From contig SIRW01000090.1 in assembly GCA_004366205.1 (NCBI GenBank), positions 1 through 64,000 of the forward strand: a stretch of 64,000 bases of DNA, given 5' to 3'. Within the stretch, counting starts at the first letter, position 1. The number at the start of each line of letters is the position of its first letter. Under the pieces are notes generated by a model. It was not told the origin of the DNA. It was given only the letters and a program-made list of their open reading frames with translations, and ran no database searches. This document shows, piece by piece, positions 9,904 to 18,818 of the stretch. The position numbers and the translations under genes were made by a program. Source of the DNA: Actinomycetota bacterium (GTDB lineage: Bacteria > Actinomycetota > Acidimicrobiia > Acidimicrobiales > CADCSY01).

Positions 9904-10538
9904 TGGCGGCGCCCGTGTTCCCCGTCGCCCTGCGCCTCGAGGGGCGCTCGTGCCTCGTCGTCGGCGGCGGCCGCATCGCCGCCCGCAAGGCCGAGGGCCT
10001 GCTCGAGTGCGGGGCGGCCGTGACGATCGTGGCGCCGGAGATCGGCCCCGAGGCGGCGGCGCTCGCCGCGTGGGGGGTGCGCCTCGAGCGCCGGCCCTAC
10101 GAGCGGGGCGAGGTGGCGGGCCACTGGCTGGCGGTCGCCGCCACCGACGACCCGGCGGTGAACCACGCCGTGTTCGTCGACGGCGAGGCCGCCCGTGTGT
10201 GGGTGAACGCCGCGGATGACCCGGCAAACTGCTCGTACACGCTGCCGGCCGTCGCCCGCTCCGGCGACGTCACGCTCGCGGTGTCCACCGCCGGCGCCTC
10301 GCCCGCGCTCGCCCAGTGGCTGCGCGACCGCTGCGCCGCGGAGCTCGCGACCGCCGGGCGCATGACCCGCACGCTCGTGCACCTCCGCGGGGCGGTCCGC
10401 GCGGCCGGCCGCTCGACCGAGGGCCTGCCCTGGCGCGCGCTGATCGAGGACCTCGCCGGCGACGACGCCCGAGGCGACGAGCGCGCCGCCCGCCGCCGCG
10501 CCGGCGAGTGGATCGCCGCCCTGGGGCTCCAGCAGTGA
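9903..10538 (+). CDS. precorrin-2 dehydrogenase / sirohydrochlorin ferrochelatase (CysG N-domain type)
   Basis: FPVALRLEGRSCLVVGGGRIAARKAEGLLECGAAVTIVAP and STAGASPALAQWLRDR. Confidence 0.9.
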   Translation: MAAPVFPVALRLEGRSCLVVGGGRIAARKAEGLLECGAAVTIVAPEIGPEAAALAAWGVRLERRPYERGEVAGHWLAVAATDDPAVNHAVFVDGEAARVWVNAADDPANCSYTLPAVARSGDVTLAVSTAGASPALAQWLRDRCAAELATAGRMTRTLVHLRGAVRAAGRSTEGLPWRALIEDLAGDDARGDERAARRRAGEWIAALGLQQ

Positions 10539-11293
10539 CCGTGCACCTCGTGGGCTGCGGGCCCGGCGACGCCGAGTTGCTCACCGTGCGCGCCGCCCGG
10601 CTGATCGCCACCGCCGACGTCGTGGTGCACGACCGTCTCGTGGGCCCCGGCGTGCTCGCCCTGGCCCGGCCCGGGGCCGAGCGCATCGACGTGGGCAAGG
10701 CCCCCGGGGCGTCGCGCTCCCAGGAGCTCATCAACGCCCTCCTGGTCGAGCTCGGCCGCGGGGGCGGCGAGGTCGTGCGGCTCAAGGGCGGCGACCCGTT
10801 CGTGTTCGGTCGGGGTGGCGAGGAGGCCATGGCGCTGGCGGCCGCCGGCGTCCCGTTCACCGTCGTCCCGGGGATCACCTCCGCGGTCGCCGTGCCCGCC
10901 GCGGCCGGGGTTCCCGTCACCCACCGGGGCGTGGCGGCTTCGTTCACGGTCGTGACCGGCAACCGGGCGCCCGGGCAACCCCCGGTCGACTGGGAAGCCC
11001 TCGCCCGCGTGGGCGGCACGATCGTCGTGCTCATGGGCGTCGCCGAGCGGGCCGCCATCGCCGAACGTCTGCTCGGCGGTGGCCTCGATCCCACCACCCC
11101 GGTGTGCGCGGTCATGGCCGGCACCTCGACCGAGCAGCACGTCGTGCGCACCACCCTGGCCGGGTTGGGCGCCGCCGACGTGACCAACCCCGCCACGATC
11201 GTCATCGGTGCCGTCGCCGCCCTCGACCTCGGCACCTGGTCCCCCACCGCGTCCCCCGCTGCCGCCACCCTCGCCACCCCCACCCGCCCCTGA
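10535..11293 (+). CDS. cobA: uroporphyrinogen-III C-methyltransferase
   Basis: VHLVGCGPGDAELLTVRAARLIATADVVVHDRLV and RLKGGDPFVFGRGGEE. Confidence 0.95.
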   Translation: MTVHLVGCGPGDAELLTVRAARLIATADVVVHDRLVGPGVLALARPGAERIDVGKAPGASRSQELINALLVELGRGGGEVVRLKGGDPFVFGRGGEEAMALAAAGVPFTVVPGITSAVAVPAAAGVPVTHRGVAASFTVVTGNRAPGQPPVDWEALARVGGTIVVLMGVAERAAIAERLLGGGLDPTTPVCAVMAGTSTEQHVVRTTLAGLGAADVTNPATIVIGAVAALDLGTWSPTASPAAATLATPTRP

Positions 11294-11295
11294 CC

Positions 11296-11352
11296 CGCCG
11301 AATACCGGACCGAAGTGGCGCGCTGCGCGCCACTCGCGCCCACTATTCGGCG
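11296..11352. repeat. nested inverted repeat (hairpin), possible terminator or repeat element
   Basis: Outer CGCCGAATA...TATTCGGCG and inner AGTGGCGCG-CTG-CGCGCCACT. Confidence 0.75.
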
Positions 11353-11472
11353 AGGCGGTGCCGGCGGCGTGGGAACGCCCGGCGGTCAGACGCCGCGGCG
11401 GACGACGATGTGGCGCTCGGCGCGGTCGACCTCCTCGAGGCCGCGCTCGGCATGACCGGAGCCTCCCACGCC

Positions 11473-11495
11473 ATGCGGACGGATGTGGTCCGCAT
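11473..11495. promoter_or_regulatory. candidate operator upstream of gamma-carbonic anhydrase gene
   Basis: ATGCGGAC-GGATGTG-GTCCGCAT perfect 8-bp inverted repeat 23 bp upstream of the ATG. Confidence 0.45.
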
Positions 11496-11518
11496 CGCCG
11501 CGGGTACGGTCGGAGGTC

Positions 11519-12037
11519 ATGGCTGTCTACGCCCTGGGCGACCGCGTGCCCGACATCCACCCCGACGCCTACGTACACCCCGACGCCACCGTGATCGGTG
11601 ACGTCCGCATCGGCGCCGAGGCCACGGTCTGGCCCGGTGCGGTGCTGCGGGGCGACTACGGCCGCATCGAGGTGGGGGCGCGCACGTCGGTGCAGGACGG
11701 CACGGTCGTCCACGCCACCGCCGAGCTGGCCACGGTCATCGGCCGCGACTGCGTGATCGGCCACGTCGCGCACCTCGAGGGCTGCACGATCGAGGACGGC
11801 TCGCTCGTGGGGTCGGGCTCGGTCGTGCTGCACCGGGCGGTGGTGCGAAGCGGCGCGCTGGTCGGCGCCAACGCCGTCGTCCCCAACGGCATGGAGGTCC
11901 CGGGCGGGGCCATGGCCCTCGGCATCCCGGCCACCATCCGCGAGGGCGCCGTCGAGCCCGGGCGCTTCGACCGGGGCGTGCAGACCTACGTCGAGAACGG
12001 CCGCCGCTACCGCGAGCAGCTGCGGCGCATCGACTGA
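11519..12037 (+). CDS. gamma-carbonic anhydrase family / hexapeptide-repeat protein
   Basis: Left-handed beta-helix hexapeptides (ATVIGDVRIGAEATVWPGAVLRGDYGRIEVGARTSVQDGTVVH). Confidence 0.9.
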   Translation: MAVYALGDRVPDIHPDAYVHPDATVIGDVRIGAEATVWPGAVLRGDYGRIEVGARTSVQDGTVVHATAELATVIGRDCVIGHVAHLEGCTIEDGSLVGSGSVVLHRAVVRSGALVGANAVVPNGMEVPGGAMALGIPATIREGAVEPGRFDRGVQTYVENGRRYREQLRRID

Positions 12038-12112
12038 GACCGCCGGCGGTCCACCAGGCTCCGGACCGCACCGCCACCCGGGAGCGGCGGCGGGTCCGGT
12101 CCCGGCGGCGGG

Positions 12113-12961
12113 CTACCTCTCGATGGGGACGTCGATCAGCGAGCCGTACTCGGTCCAGGAGCCGTCGTAGTTGCGGACGTTGCCGTACCCGAGGATCTGG
12201 GTGAGCACGAACCACGTGTGGGCGCTGCGCTCGCCGATGCGGCAGTAGGCGACGATCTCCTTGTCCGGCGTGATGTCCTCGCCCTCGTAGAGGGCCTTCA
12301 GCTGGTCCTCGGGGAGGAAGCGGCCGGTCTCGGGGTCGACCGCCTTGCCCCATGGCACGTTCCGCGCGCCGGGGATGTGGCCGGGGACCATGGCGGCCTC
12401 GTTGGGCAGGTGGTCCGGAGCGAGGCGCTCGCCGCGATACTCCTCGGGCGAGCGCACGTCGACGAGCCCGGTGCCCGACGGCGCCCCCACGAACTCGGCG
12501 AGCACCTGATCGCGCCGGGCCCGGATCGACTCGTCGGCCTCCTTGGCGGTGTACCCGCTCGTGGGCTCCACCTTGGTCGCCTCGGAGGTCAGCTCGCGGC
12601 CCTCCTTCTCCCAGGCGATGCGGCCGCCGTCCATGAGGCTCACCTTCTCGTGGCCGTAGACCTTGAAGTACCAGAAGGCGTAGGCGGCGAACCAGTTGTT
12701 CGAGCCGCCGTAGAGCACGACGTGGTGGTCGTTGGTGATGCCCCGGCTGTCCATCAGCTGCTCGAAGCCCTCCTTGGACAGGAAGGTGCGCCGAAGCGGG
12801 TCCTGGAAGTCGAGCTGCCAGTCGAAGCCGACGGCGCCGGGGATGTGGTTCTCGTTGTACTTGCTGGCGTCCTCGTCGACCTCGGCGATCACCACGTTCG
12901 GGTCGTCGAGGTGCTCCTGCACCCAGTCGGTGCTGACGAGCGATTCGGGATGTGCGGGCAT
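12113..12961 (-). CDS. thiosulfate/3-mercaptopyruvate sulfurtransferase (two rhodanese domains)
   Basis: LVSTDWVQEHLDDPNVVIAEVDED, HIPGAVGFDWQ, VDVRSPEEYRGE, active-site loop AYCRIGERSAHT. Confidence 0.92.
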   Translation of the reverse strand: MPAHPESLVSTDWVQEHLDDPNVVIAEVDEDASKYNENHIPGAVGFDWQLDFQDPLRRTFLSKEGFEQLMDSRGITNDHHVVLYGGSNNWFAAYAFWYFKVYGHEKVSLMDGGRIAWEKEGRELTSEATKVEPTSGYTAKEADESIRARRDQVLAEFVGAPSGTGLVDVRSPEEYRGERLAPDHLPNEAAMVPGHIPGARNVPWGKAVDPETGRFLPEDQLKALYEGEDITPDKEIVAYCRIGERSAHTWFVLTQILGYGNVRNYDGSWTEYGSLIDVPIER

Positions 12962-13033
12962 GGGTGGTCTCTCCTGACGGATCGGGCAGAGGTGGTGGGG
13001 GCGTGCGCGCTCGCCGGTACACACCTTACAGGC

Positions 13034-13060
13034 AATTCCCGACCAAGTCACTAGGGATTT
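13034..13060. promoter_or_regulatory. candidate Rrf2-like operator in sulfurtransferase/ferritin-like divergent region
   Basis: AATTCCC-GACCAAGTCACTA-GGGATTT inverted repeat. Confidence 0.4.
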
Positions 13061-13081
13061 GGCGCTCGGTAGGCTCGGGCC

Positions 13082-13624
13082 ATGGCCGAGTTCCTCACCG
13101 ACATCGAGACGATCCGCCGCCGGGCCCGGGAGAAGATGGACGAGGGCCCCATCACCGACGCCTACGGCGCCGACCGTGAGCGGGTGATCGAGGTGCTCAA
13201 CGAGGTGCTCGCCACCGAGATCGTCTGCTACCTGCGCTACAAGCGCCACTACTTCACCGCCACCGGCATCCACGCCGCCCCCGTCGCCGCCGAGTTCCTC
13301 GAGCACGCCAACCAGGAGCTGGCGCACGCCGACCTGGCGGCCATGCGCATCACCCAGCTCCAGGGCGAGCCCGACTTCAACCCGGCTGGCCTCGTGACGC
13401 GCAGCCACGCCGAGTACGTCGAGGGCGAGTCCCTCGTGGACATGATCAAAGAGGACCTGGTGGCCGAGCGCATCGCCATCGCCTCGTACCACGAGATCGC
13501 CCAGTGGCTCGGCGACAAGGACCCGACCACCCGGCGCATCATCGAGGAGATCCTCGCCACCGAGGAGGAGCACGCCGACGACCTGCTCGGCCTGCTCGAG
13601 GACCTGGGCGAGCCCGCCGGCTGA
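13082..13624 (+). CDS. ferritin-like/bacterioferritin-type protein
   Basis: Four-helix ferritin pattern: EVLATEIVCYLRYKRHYF, EFLEHANQELAHAD, LVAERIAIASYHEI, ILATEEEHADDL. Confidence 0.85.
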   Translation: MAEFLTDIETIRRRAREKMDEGPITDAYGADRERVIEVLNEVLATEIVCYLRYKRHYFTATGIHAAPVAAEFLEHANQELAHADLAAMRITQLQGEPDFNPAGLVTRSHAEYVEGESLVDMIKEDLVAERIAIASYHEIAQWLGDKDPTTRRIIEEILATEEEHADDLLGLLEDLGEPAG

Positions 13625-13644
13625 GCGGCACGGCCGGTCGCCGG

Positions 13645-14349
13645 TCAGATGAGGGGGGCGGCGTGGACGGTGAGGCCGTAGCGGAGGTGGGTGGTGTCGT
13701 TGAAGCGCCGGATGATCCAACGCTCCTTCGTGACCACGATGTGGCTGATCGAGGCGTTGTCGGCGCCGATGAAGGCGAACGGCCGTGACGCCGCGGCCTC
13801 GCGGATGATCTGACCGATGACGCCGCCATGCGTGAACACCGCCACCCGCTGGTCGGGGTGGGCGGCGGCGATGCGCTCCACGCCGGCCCGCACGCGCGCC
13901 GCGAAGTGGTCGGCGGGCTCGGCGCCGGGGATGACGTCCCAGCGCTCCTCGGACCACATGCGCAGCGCGACGGGGTCGCCCTCGGCGACCTTCTGGCGGT
14001 AGAGCCCGCCCTCCCAGTCTCCGAGGTGCACCTCGCGCAGGTCGGCCTCGACCGCCGGCTCGATGCCGAGCCGCTCGACGAGCGGTGCGGCGGTCTCCGC
14101 GGTGCGCCGCAGCGTCGTCACGTAGATGGCGTCGACGCCCTCACCGGCGAGGCGCTCGGAGACGAGCCGGGCCTGCTCCTGGCCGGTGGTCGAGAGCGCC
14201 GGATCGCCGTGGCCGTCGACGAGGGGGAACGACTCGCCGGCGACGGCGGGCTCGGACTCGCCGTGGCGGACGAGCAGCAGCTCGGTGGCGCCCGGGGGCG
14301 GGGCGAATCGGTGCTGGCGGTACTGGCGGGGGGCGTCGTCGTCGGTCAC
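13645..14349 (-). CDS. histidine phosphatase family protein
   Basis: LLLVRHGESE and VAVFTHGGVIG. Confidence 0.92.
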   Translation of the reverse strand: MTDDDAPRQYRQHRFAPPPGATELLLVRHGESEPAVAGESFPLVDGHGDPALSTTGQEQARLVSERLAGEGVDAIYVTTLRRTAETAAPLVERLGIEPAVEADLREVHLGDWEGGLYRQKVAEGDPVALRMWSEERWDVIPGAEPADHFAARVRAGVERIAAAHPDQRVAVFTHGGVIGQIIREAAASRPFAFIGADNASISHIVVTKERWIIRRFNDTTHLRYGLTVHAAPLI

Positions 14350-14420
14350 GCTCCGGCAGCGTAGAGGCCCGACCGGTGGGCATCCGCCTGGCTGTCACAC
14401 CTGGTCCCTACGCTGCTGGC

Positions 14421-15050
14421 ATGCGATCCGGGGGCGGGCCCCGATACGGCCTCGACATCGAGACCGACACGAGCGCGAACGGGCTCGACCCCGCGGTCGC
14501 CACCGTGATCGCCGTCGCCGTCGCCGGGCCGGACGGCGACACGGTGCTCACCGGCGACGAGCCCGAGCTGCTGGCCCGGCTCGACGACCACCTCGCGGCC
14601 CTCGAACCCGGCGTGCTCGTGACGTGGAACGGCGCGTGCTTCGATCTGCCGTTCCTCGCCCACCGGGCGGGACACCGGGGCGTGCCGCTCGGCCTCGAGG
14701 TGCTCGCCGACCCCGCCATCCCGTGCAGCCGGCGCGACGCCGTGCTCGTCGGCCACCGCGGCCGCTGGTACGGGCACACGCACCTCGACGCGTACCAGGT
14801 CTACCGCCGGTGGACCCGCACCCTGGGGGTGACCGGCGCGCTCAAGGCGGTCGCCCGGTCGGCGGGCCTGCGCCCGGTGGAGGTCGACCGCGAGCGGTTG
14901 CACGAGCTCGACGCCGCCACGCTGCGGGCCTACGTGGCGAGCGACGCCCGACTGGCAGTGGAGCTCGCCGGGCGCTGCTGGGACCTCGCCCTCGCCTACG
15001 CCGACGACCGCGCCGCACCGCACGCGCTCCCGCTCCTCCGCCCCGCCTGA
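14421..15050 (+). CDS. ribonuclease H-like 3'-5' exonuclease (DnaQ-type)
   Basis: GLDIETD, VTWNGACFDLPFLAHRA, LRAYVASDARLAVELA fit the DEDD exonuclease core. Confidence 0.75.
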   Translation: MRSGGGPRYGLDIETDTSANGLDPAVATVIAVAVAGPDGDTVLTGDEPELLARLDDHLAALEPGVLVTWNGACFDLPFLAHRAGHRGVPLGLEVLADPAIPCSRRDAVLVGHRGRWYGHTHLDAYQVYRRWTRTLGVTGALKAVARSAGLRPVEVDRERLHELDAATLRAYVASDARLAVELAGRCWDLALAYADDRAAPHALPLLRPA

Positions 15051-15079
15051 CCCGGGTGGGAGGAGGCTGACGGCGCGCT

Positions 15080-16012
15080 TCAGCGGTAGCGGGCGAGGAT
15101 GCGGCGGGCGGCGTCGGCGCCGGCGGTGCGGTCCGCCTCGGGCTCGACCACCCACGCCTCGGGGCCGAGGCGCAGCAGGAGCCGCTCGAGCCACGCCTGG
15201 CCCCCGACGGCGAAGCGCACCGTGCGGGAGCCGTCGTCGTGCTCCTCGAGCACCTCGTTGGGGTAGGTCTCGACCACCCACGTGCCGTCGGGCGGCACCC
15301 GGATGGTGACCGCCCGGGTGTCGGGGCTGGAGCGGAAGGCGGGTCCGGGCCGGTCGGGTACCGGTCCGGGGGTGAAGATGTCGCCGGAGGGCCGCACCTC
15401 GCGTATCCGGTCGACGCGGAACAGGCGCCGGTCCTCGACCCGGTGGCAGTACGCCTCGACGTACCAGTGGCCCTCCAGGGAGAGCACCTGGTGGGGGTCG
15501 ACGGCCCGGGTCGTCATCTCGTCGCGGCTCGCCGAGTAGTAGTCGATCTCGATGCGCTCCCGCCGCTCGGCCGCCTGGCGGACGGCGGCGAGGTGGACGG
15601 GCGCGTCGAGCTCGATCTCCACCGATCCGTGATCGCCGAGCGCCCCCTCCAGCTTCCGGAGGGCCCGGTCGAGGGCCCCCCCGGACTCGGTTCCGGGCAC
15701 GGCGAGGAGCGCCCGCCCGGCGGCCAGCACGGCGAAGCCCTCCGCGGGCGTGAGCCGCATCGGCCGCCGGAAGTAGTCGGGGATGCGCGCCTCGACCCCG
15801 TCGTCGTGCAGGAGCACCTCGATCAGGCGGTCAGGCGTGTACGGCGGGAGCCCGCACATGGCGACGAGCTCGAGCTCGCGGACGATCTCGGCCTCGGTCA
15901 TGCCGAAGCGCTGGCCGATCTCGTCGAACGTCGCCGAGCCCCGTTCCGCCAGCCAGGGGATCATGGCGAGGAGGCGGCGGAGGCGGTCCCCGGCCGCCAG
16001 CTGCGGGCTCAC
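15080..16012 (-). CDS. pafC: WYL-domain transcriptional regulator PafC-like
   Basis: N-terminal HTH (DEIGQRFGMTEAEIVREL), WYL-type core (EIDYYSASRDEMTTRAVDPHQVLSLEGHWYVEAYCHRVEDRRLFRVDRI); GTGA overlap with pafB. Confidence 0.88.
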   Translation of the reverse strand: MSPQLAAGDRLRRLLAMIPWLAERGSATFDEIGQRFGMTEAEIVRELELVAMCGLPPYTPDRLIEVLLHDDGVEARIPDYFRRPMRLTPAEGFAVLAAGRALLAVPGTESGGALDRALRKLEGALGDHGSVEIELDAPVHLAAVRQAAERRERIEIDYYSASRDEMTTRAVDPHQVLSLEGHWYVEAYCHRVEDRRLFRVDRIREVRPSGDIFTPGPVPDRPGPAFRSSPDTRAVTIRVPPDGTWVVETYPNEVLEEHDDGSRTVRFAVGGQAWLERLLLRLGPEAWVVEPEADRTAGADAARRILARYR

Positions 16013-16944
16013 GACGCCGCTCCGCCGGCTGCGGCCGCGACCTGTTCGAGCCACGCCACGATCTCCTCACGCAGGTCGTCGGGGCCGACCACCTCGGCGT
16101 GGTCGAGCAGCCCGAGCACCCACGACCGAAAGCCCGGCCGGTGCACCACCGGCAGGCGGAGGACGAGCCCGCCGTCTGCCCGCTCCTCCACGTCCGCCGC
16201 CGGCCCGAGCTCGGCGCGGACCTGCGGCCCGAGCACGGCGTCGACCAGCACCTCGGCCACGACCGCCTCGCCGGCACCGATCTCCCACGGTTGGCGGGGA
16301 AGCACCGAGGCGGGGTCCGCGCCGGCGGGCACCTCGTAGGAGCCGGGCTCACCGACCTCGATGGGCGGCACCATCCGGTCGACCCGGAAGGTGCGCACCT
16401 CGCCCCGATCGTGGGCGTGGCCGATCGCGTACCAGAACCCGTCCCGGAAGACGAGGCCGTGGAGGTCGACGCGCCGGCGGCCGCTGTCCTTGTAGCCGAA
16501 CGTCACCGTGGCGCGCCGGCGGTGAGCGTCGTGCAGCGCCACCAGCTCGGGGAGCGCCGGCAGGGCGGCGAGCGGCGTGACGTCCACCGGCGCCGCCGAG
16601 CCGAGCTTCCACAGCGCCTCCCCTCGCCCCTCGCCCCCCTCCAGGTGGACCCCGGCGAGGGCCAGGTGCAGCGCGATCCGCTCGTCCTCGCTGAGGTCGA
16701 GGTCGGGCAGGTAGTACCGGTCGGGGGGGATGCGGTAGCCGACCTGGTCCTGACCCTCGATCGCCTCGGTCTCGACCGGGACGCCCTCCTCGCGCAGCAC
16801 CCGCTTGTCGCGCTCGAAAGCCTGGCGAGCGGCCTCGCCGGCGGGGTACCCGGGCACGCGGTCGAGGATCTCGGTGATCGTCAACGGCACGCGGGTGTCG
16901 AGCAGGACGGCGACGAGGTTCGTGAGTCGTTCCACCCGCTCCAT
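16009..16944 (-). CDS. pafB: WYL-domain transcriptional regulator PafB-like
   Basis: MERVERLTNLVAVLLDTRVPLTITEILDRVPGYP..FERDKRVLREEGVPVE; WYL-type core VTFGYKDSGRRRVDLHGLVFRDGFWYAIGHAHDRGEVRTFRVDRM. Confidence 0.9.
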   Translation of the reverse strand: MERVERLTNLVAVLLDTRVPLTITEILDRVPGYPAGEAARQAFERDKRVLREEGVPVETEAIEGQDQVGYRIPPDRYYLPDLDLSEDERIALHLALAGVHLEGGEGRGEALWKLGSAAPVDVTPLAALPALPELVALHDAHRRRATVTFGYKDSGRRRVDLHGLVFRDGFWYAIGHAHDRGEVRTFRVDRMVPPIEVGEPGSYEVPAGADPASVLPRQPWEIGAGEAVVAEVLVDAVLGPQVRAELGPAADVEERADGGLVLRLPVVHRPGFRSWVLGLLDHAEVVGPDDLREEIVAWLEQVAAAAGGAAS

Positions 16945-17111
16945 CGCCCGGGCATGGTACGACGCACGACCCCTTGTGCGGCACGGGGCCCCCGGCGTAG
17001 CCTGCGCCCACCGGGCCGTCCCGGACCTCGACGCCCTGCGTCGCCTGCCGGCGGTCGCCGCGCCTCGCCCGCCTGCCGGGCCGCCGCCGCCGAGCCCGTC
17101 GAGGTCCTGCC

Positions 17112-18560
17112 ATGCCGTCCACCCGTCCCTCCGTCCCGCGCCGGGCCTGGCCCGCCGGCGTGGGCGCCGTGCTGCTGGCCGTCGCCCTGGTCAGCGGGCT
17201 CCCCTCCCTCGCCAGCCCGGCGGGCGCCGAGCGGTCAGCCGGGTTCCACGCCGAGGTGCTCGGCCGCTCGGCGTGGTACGGCAGCCACGAGATCGCCGGT
17301 GTCGGCCCGGTGTGGAGCCTCGACCCCGCCGAGCGGGCACCGCGCCGGTCGCACCGCTACGTGGCCGCCCCCGGGGCCGACACCGAAGCGTTGCCGCCGG
17401 TCGTACGCCGGGCGCTGGCCTGGGCGGTCGCCACACCGGGGGCCACGGAGGATCCGGTCACGGCGGCGGCGGTGGGGCTCGTCCTCCACGACCTCACGGG
17501 TGCGGCCTATCCCGCGGGACCGCTCGACCTCCACCGCCTCGGGCCCGCCGACGTGGACGGCTTCGACGCAGCGGCGGGCGCGGTCCTCGAGGTGGCCCGG
17601 ACGCTGCGGGCCGAGGCCCTCACCAGGGCCCTGCTGGAACCGCCGTTCACGCTCACGGTCGGCTGGGTTCCCGCCGAGGTGTCCGACGTCGATGCCGGCC
17701 CGCCCGATGGCGTCGCGGCAACGGCGACGGCGGGACCGGCTGAAGGCGCCCCCGTCACGGCGACGGCCGGTGACGGCGGTGACGTCCGGGTGCGGCTCGT
17801 GGACGCCGCCGGCCGGGGCCTGGCGGGCGTGGACGTCCAGGTCCTGGTCGAGCACGGGAACGGTCCTGAGGGGGCGGTCGCCGTCACGACCGGCGGCGGG
17901 ACCGCTGTGGTCCCGCTCCAGCTGCTCGAGGGCACCACCAGGGTCCGGGTCGCCGCCACGGTGCCGGACGGCCTCGAGCTGTTCGTGCCCACCCGCCGGC
18001 CTGCGTCGCGCGTGGTGCGGCCGGCGGTCACCCGCCTCTCGAGCGACCTCGAGATCCAGGCGGCCGCGGCCAGCGGCGCCGTCGCCGCCGGCCCCGACGC
18101 CACGGACGGCACCGGCACGGACGGCACCGGCACAGCAGGCGCCGCCGGCGGCGAACCGGGCAGCGACAGCGGCGCCGCCACGGATCCCGACACCGGCGGC
18201 GAACCGCGCAGCGACAGCGGCGCCGTCACGGAACGCGACACCGGCGGCGCCGCCGCGGGGGGTGCCGGCGGAGGCGTGGCCGGGGGCCCGGGGGGCGACG
18301 AGCGCGGCGGCGCGCAGGCCGATGAACCGCCGGCCGGCGGCATCGCGGCACCCGCGCCGCCGGCGCGGGTGCCGGCCTCGGTGGGCACGACCCGGCCGGC
18401 GCTGCCCGTGACCGGCACCGGCGTCGCCACCCTCCGCCTCGCCCTCGGCGGCATCGGGCTCCTTCTGGTCGGTGACGCCCTCCGGCTGGCCGCCGGCCGG
18501 CCGGCGCCGGTCAGCCCTCGAGGTAGCCGTCGTCGGGGCCCAATGGTGGTTCGCCGGTGA
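17112..18560 (+). CDS. secreted, LPXTG-type cell-wall-anchored surface protein
   Basis: N-terminal signal peptide; C-terminal LPVTG (18402-18416), then hydrophobic TM and Arg-rich tail; Gly/Ser/Asp-rich linker with repeats. Confidence 0.8.
   Translation: MPSTRPSVPRRAWPAGVGAVLLAVALVSGLPSLASPAGAERSAGFHAEVLGRSAWYGSHEIAGVGPVWSLDPAERAPRRSHRYVAAPGADTEALPPVVRRALAWAVATPGATEDPVTAAAVGLVLHDLTGAAYPAGPLDLHRLGPADVDGFDAAAGAVLEVARTLRAEALTRALLEPPFTLTVGWVPAEVSDVDAGPPDGVAATATAGPAEGAPVTATAGDGGDVRVRLVDAAGRGLAGVDVQVLVEHGNGPEGAVAVTTGGGTAVVPLQLLEGTTRVRVAATVPDGLELFVPTRRPASRVVRPAVTRLSSDLEIQAAAASGAVAAGPDATDGTGTDGTGTAGAAGGEPGSDSGAATDPDTGGEPRSDSGAVTERDTGGAAAGGAGGGVAGGPGGDERGGAQADEPPAGGIAAPAPPARVPASVGTTRPALPVTGTGVATLRLALGGIGLLLVGDALRLAAGRPAPVSPRGSRRRGPMVVRR
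18147..18242 (+). repeat. 48-bp in-frame tandem repeat (2 units) in the surface-protein linker
   Basis: GGEPGSDSGAATDPDT / GGEPRSDSGAVTERDT. Confidence 0.85.
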
Positions 18561-18789
18561 GGCCCATGGCGGCCTCCTCCGCGGGGCGGGGGGCCCGTTC
18601 CCGGGCGACGTCAACGGTCGTGACGTGGGGGACCTCGCGCGCGACGTACTCCTCCAGCGGCTCGGGCGTGGCCTGCTCGGCGCCGGTCACGCCGTAGTCG
18701 TCGACCGCCAGCGGCCGCTCCGGCGGGTACTCCTCGGGCAACCTGTCGTCGTCGAGGACCTCGGATCGCTCGTCCCGTGCGTCGCTCAT
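18511..18789 (-). CDS. DUF5709 family small acidic protein
   Basis: LPEEYPPERPLAVDDYGVTGAEQATPEPLEEYVAREVP resembles DUF5709. Confidence 0.75.
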   Translation of the reverse strand: MSDARDERSEVLDDDRLPEEYPPERPLAVDDYGVTGAEQATPEPLEEYVAREVPHVTTVDVARERAPRPAEEAAMGLTGEPPLGPDDGYLEG

Positions 18790-18818
18790 GGGCCGCGCCT
18801 ACCCGGCCGGCCCGGGCG

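Noticed and set aside
18100-18330. Possible CRISPR-like or VNTR array
   Set aside because: Repeats are in-frame codon-level repeats of the surface-protein linker, without spacers.
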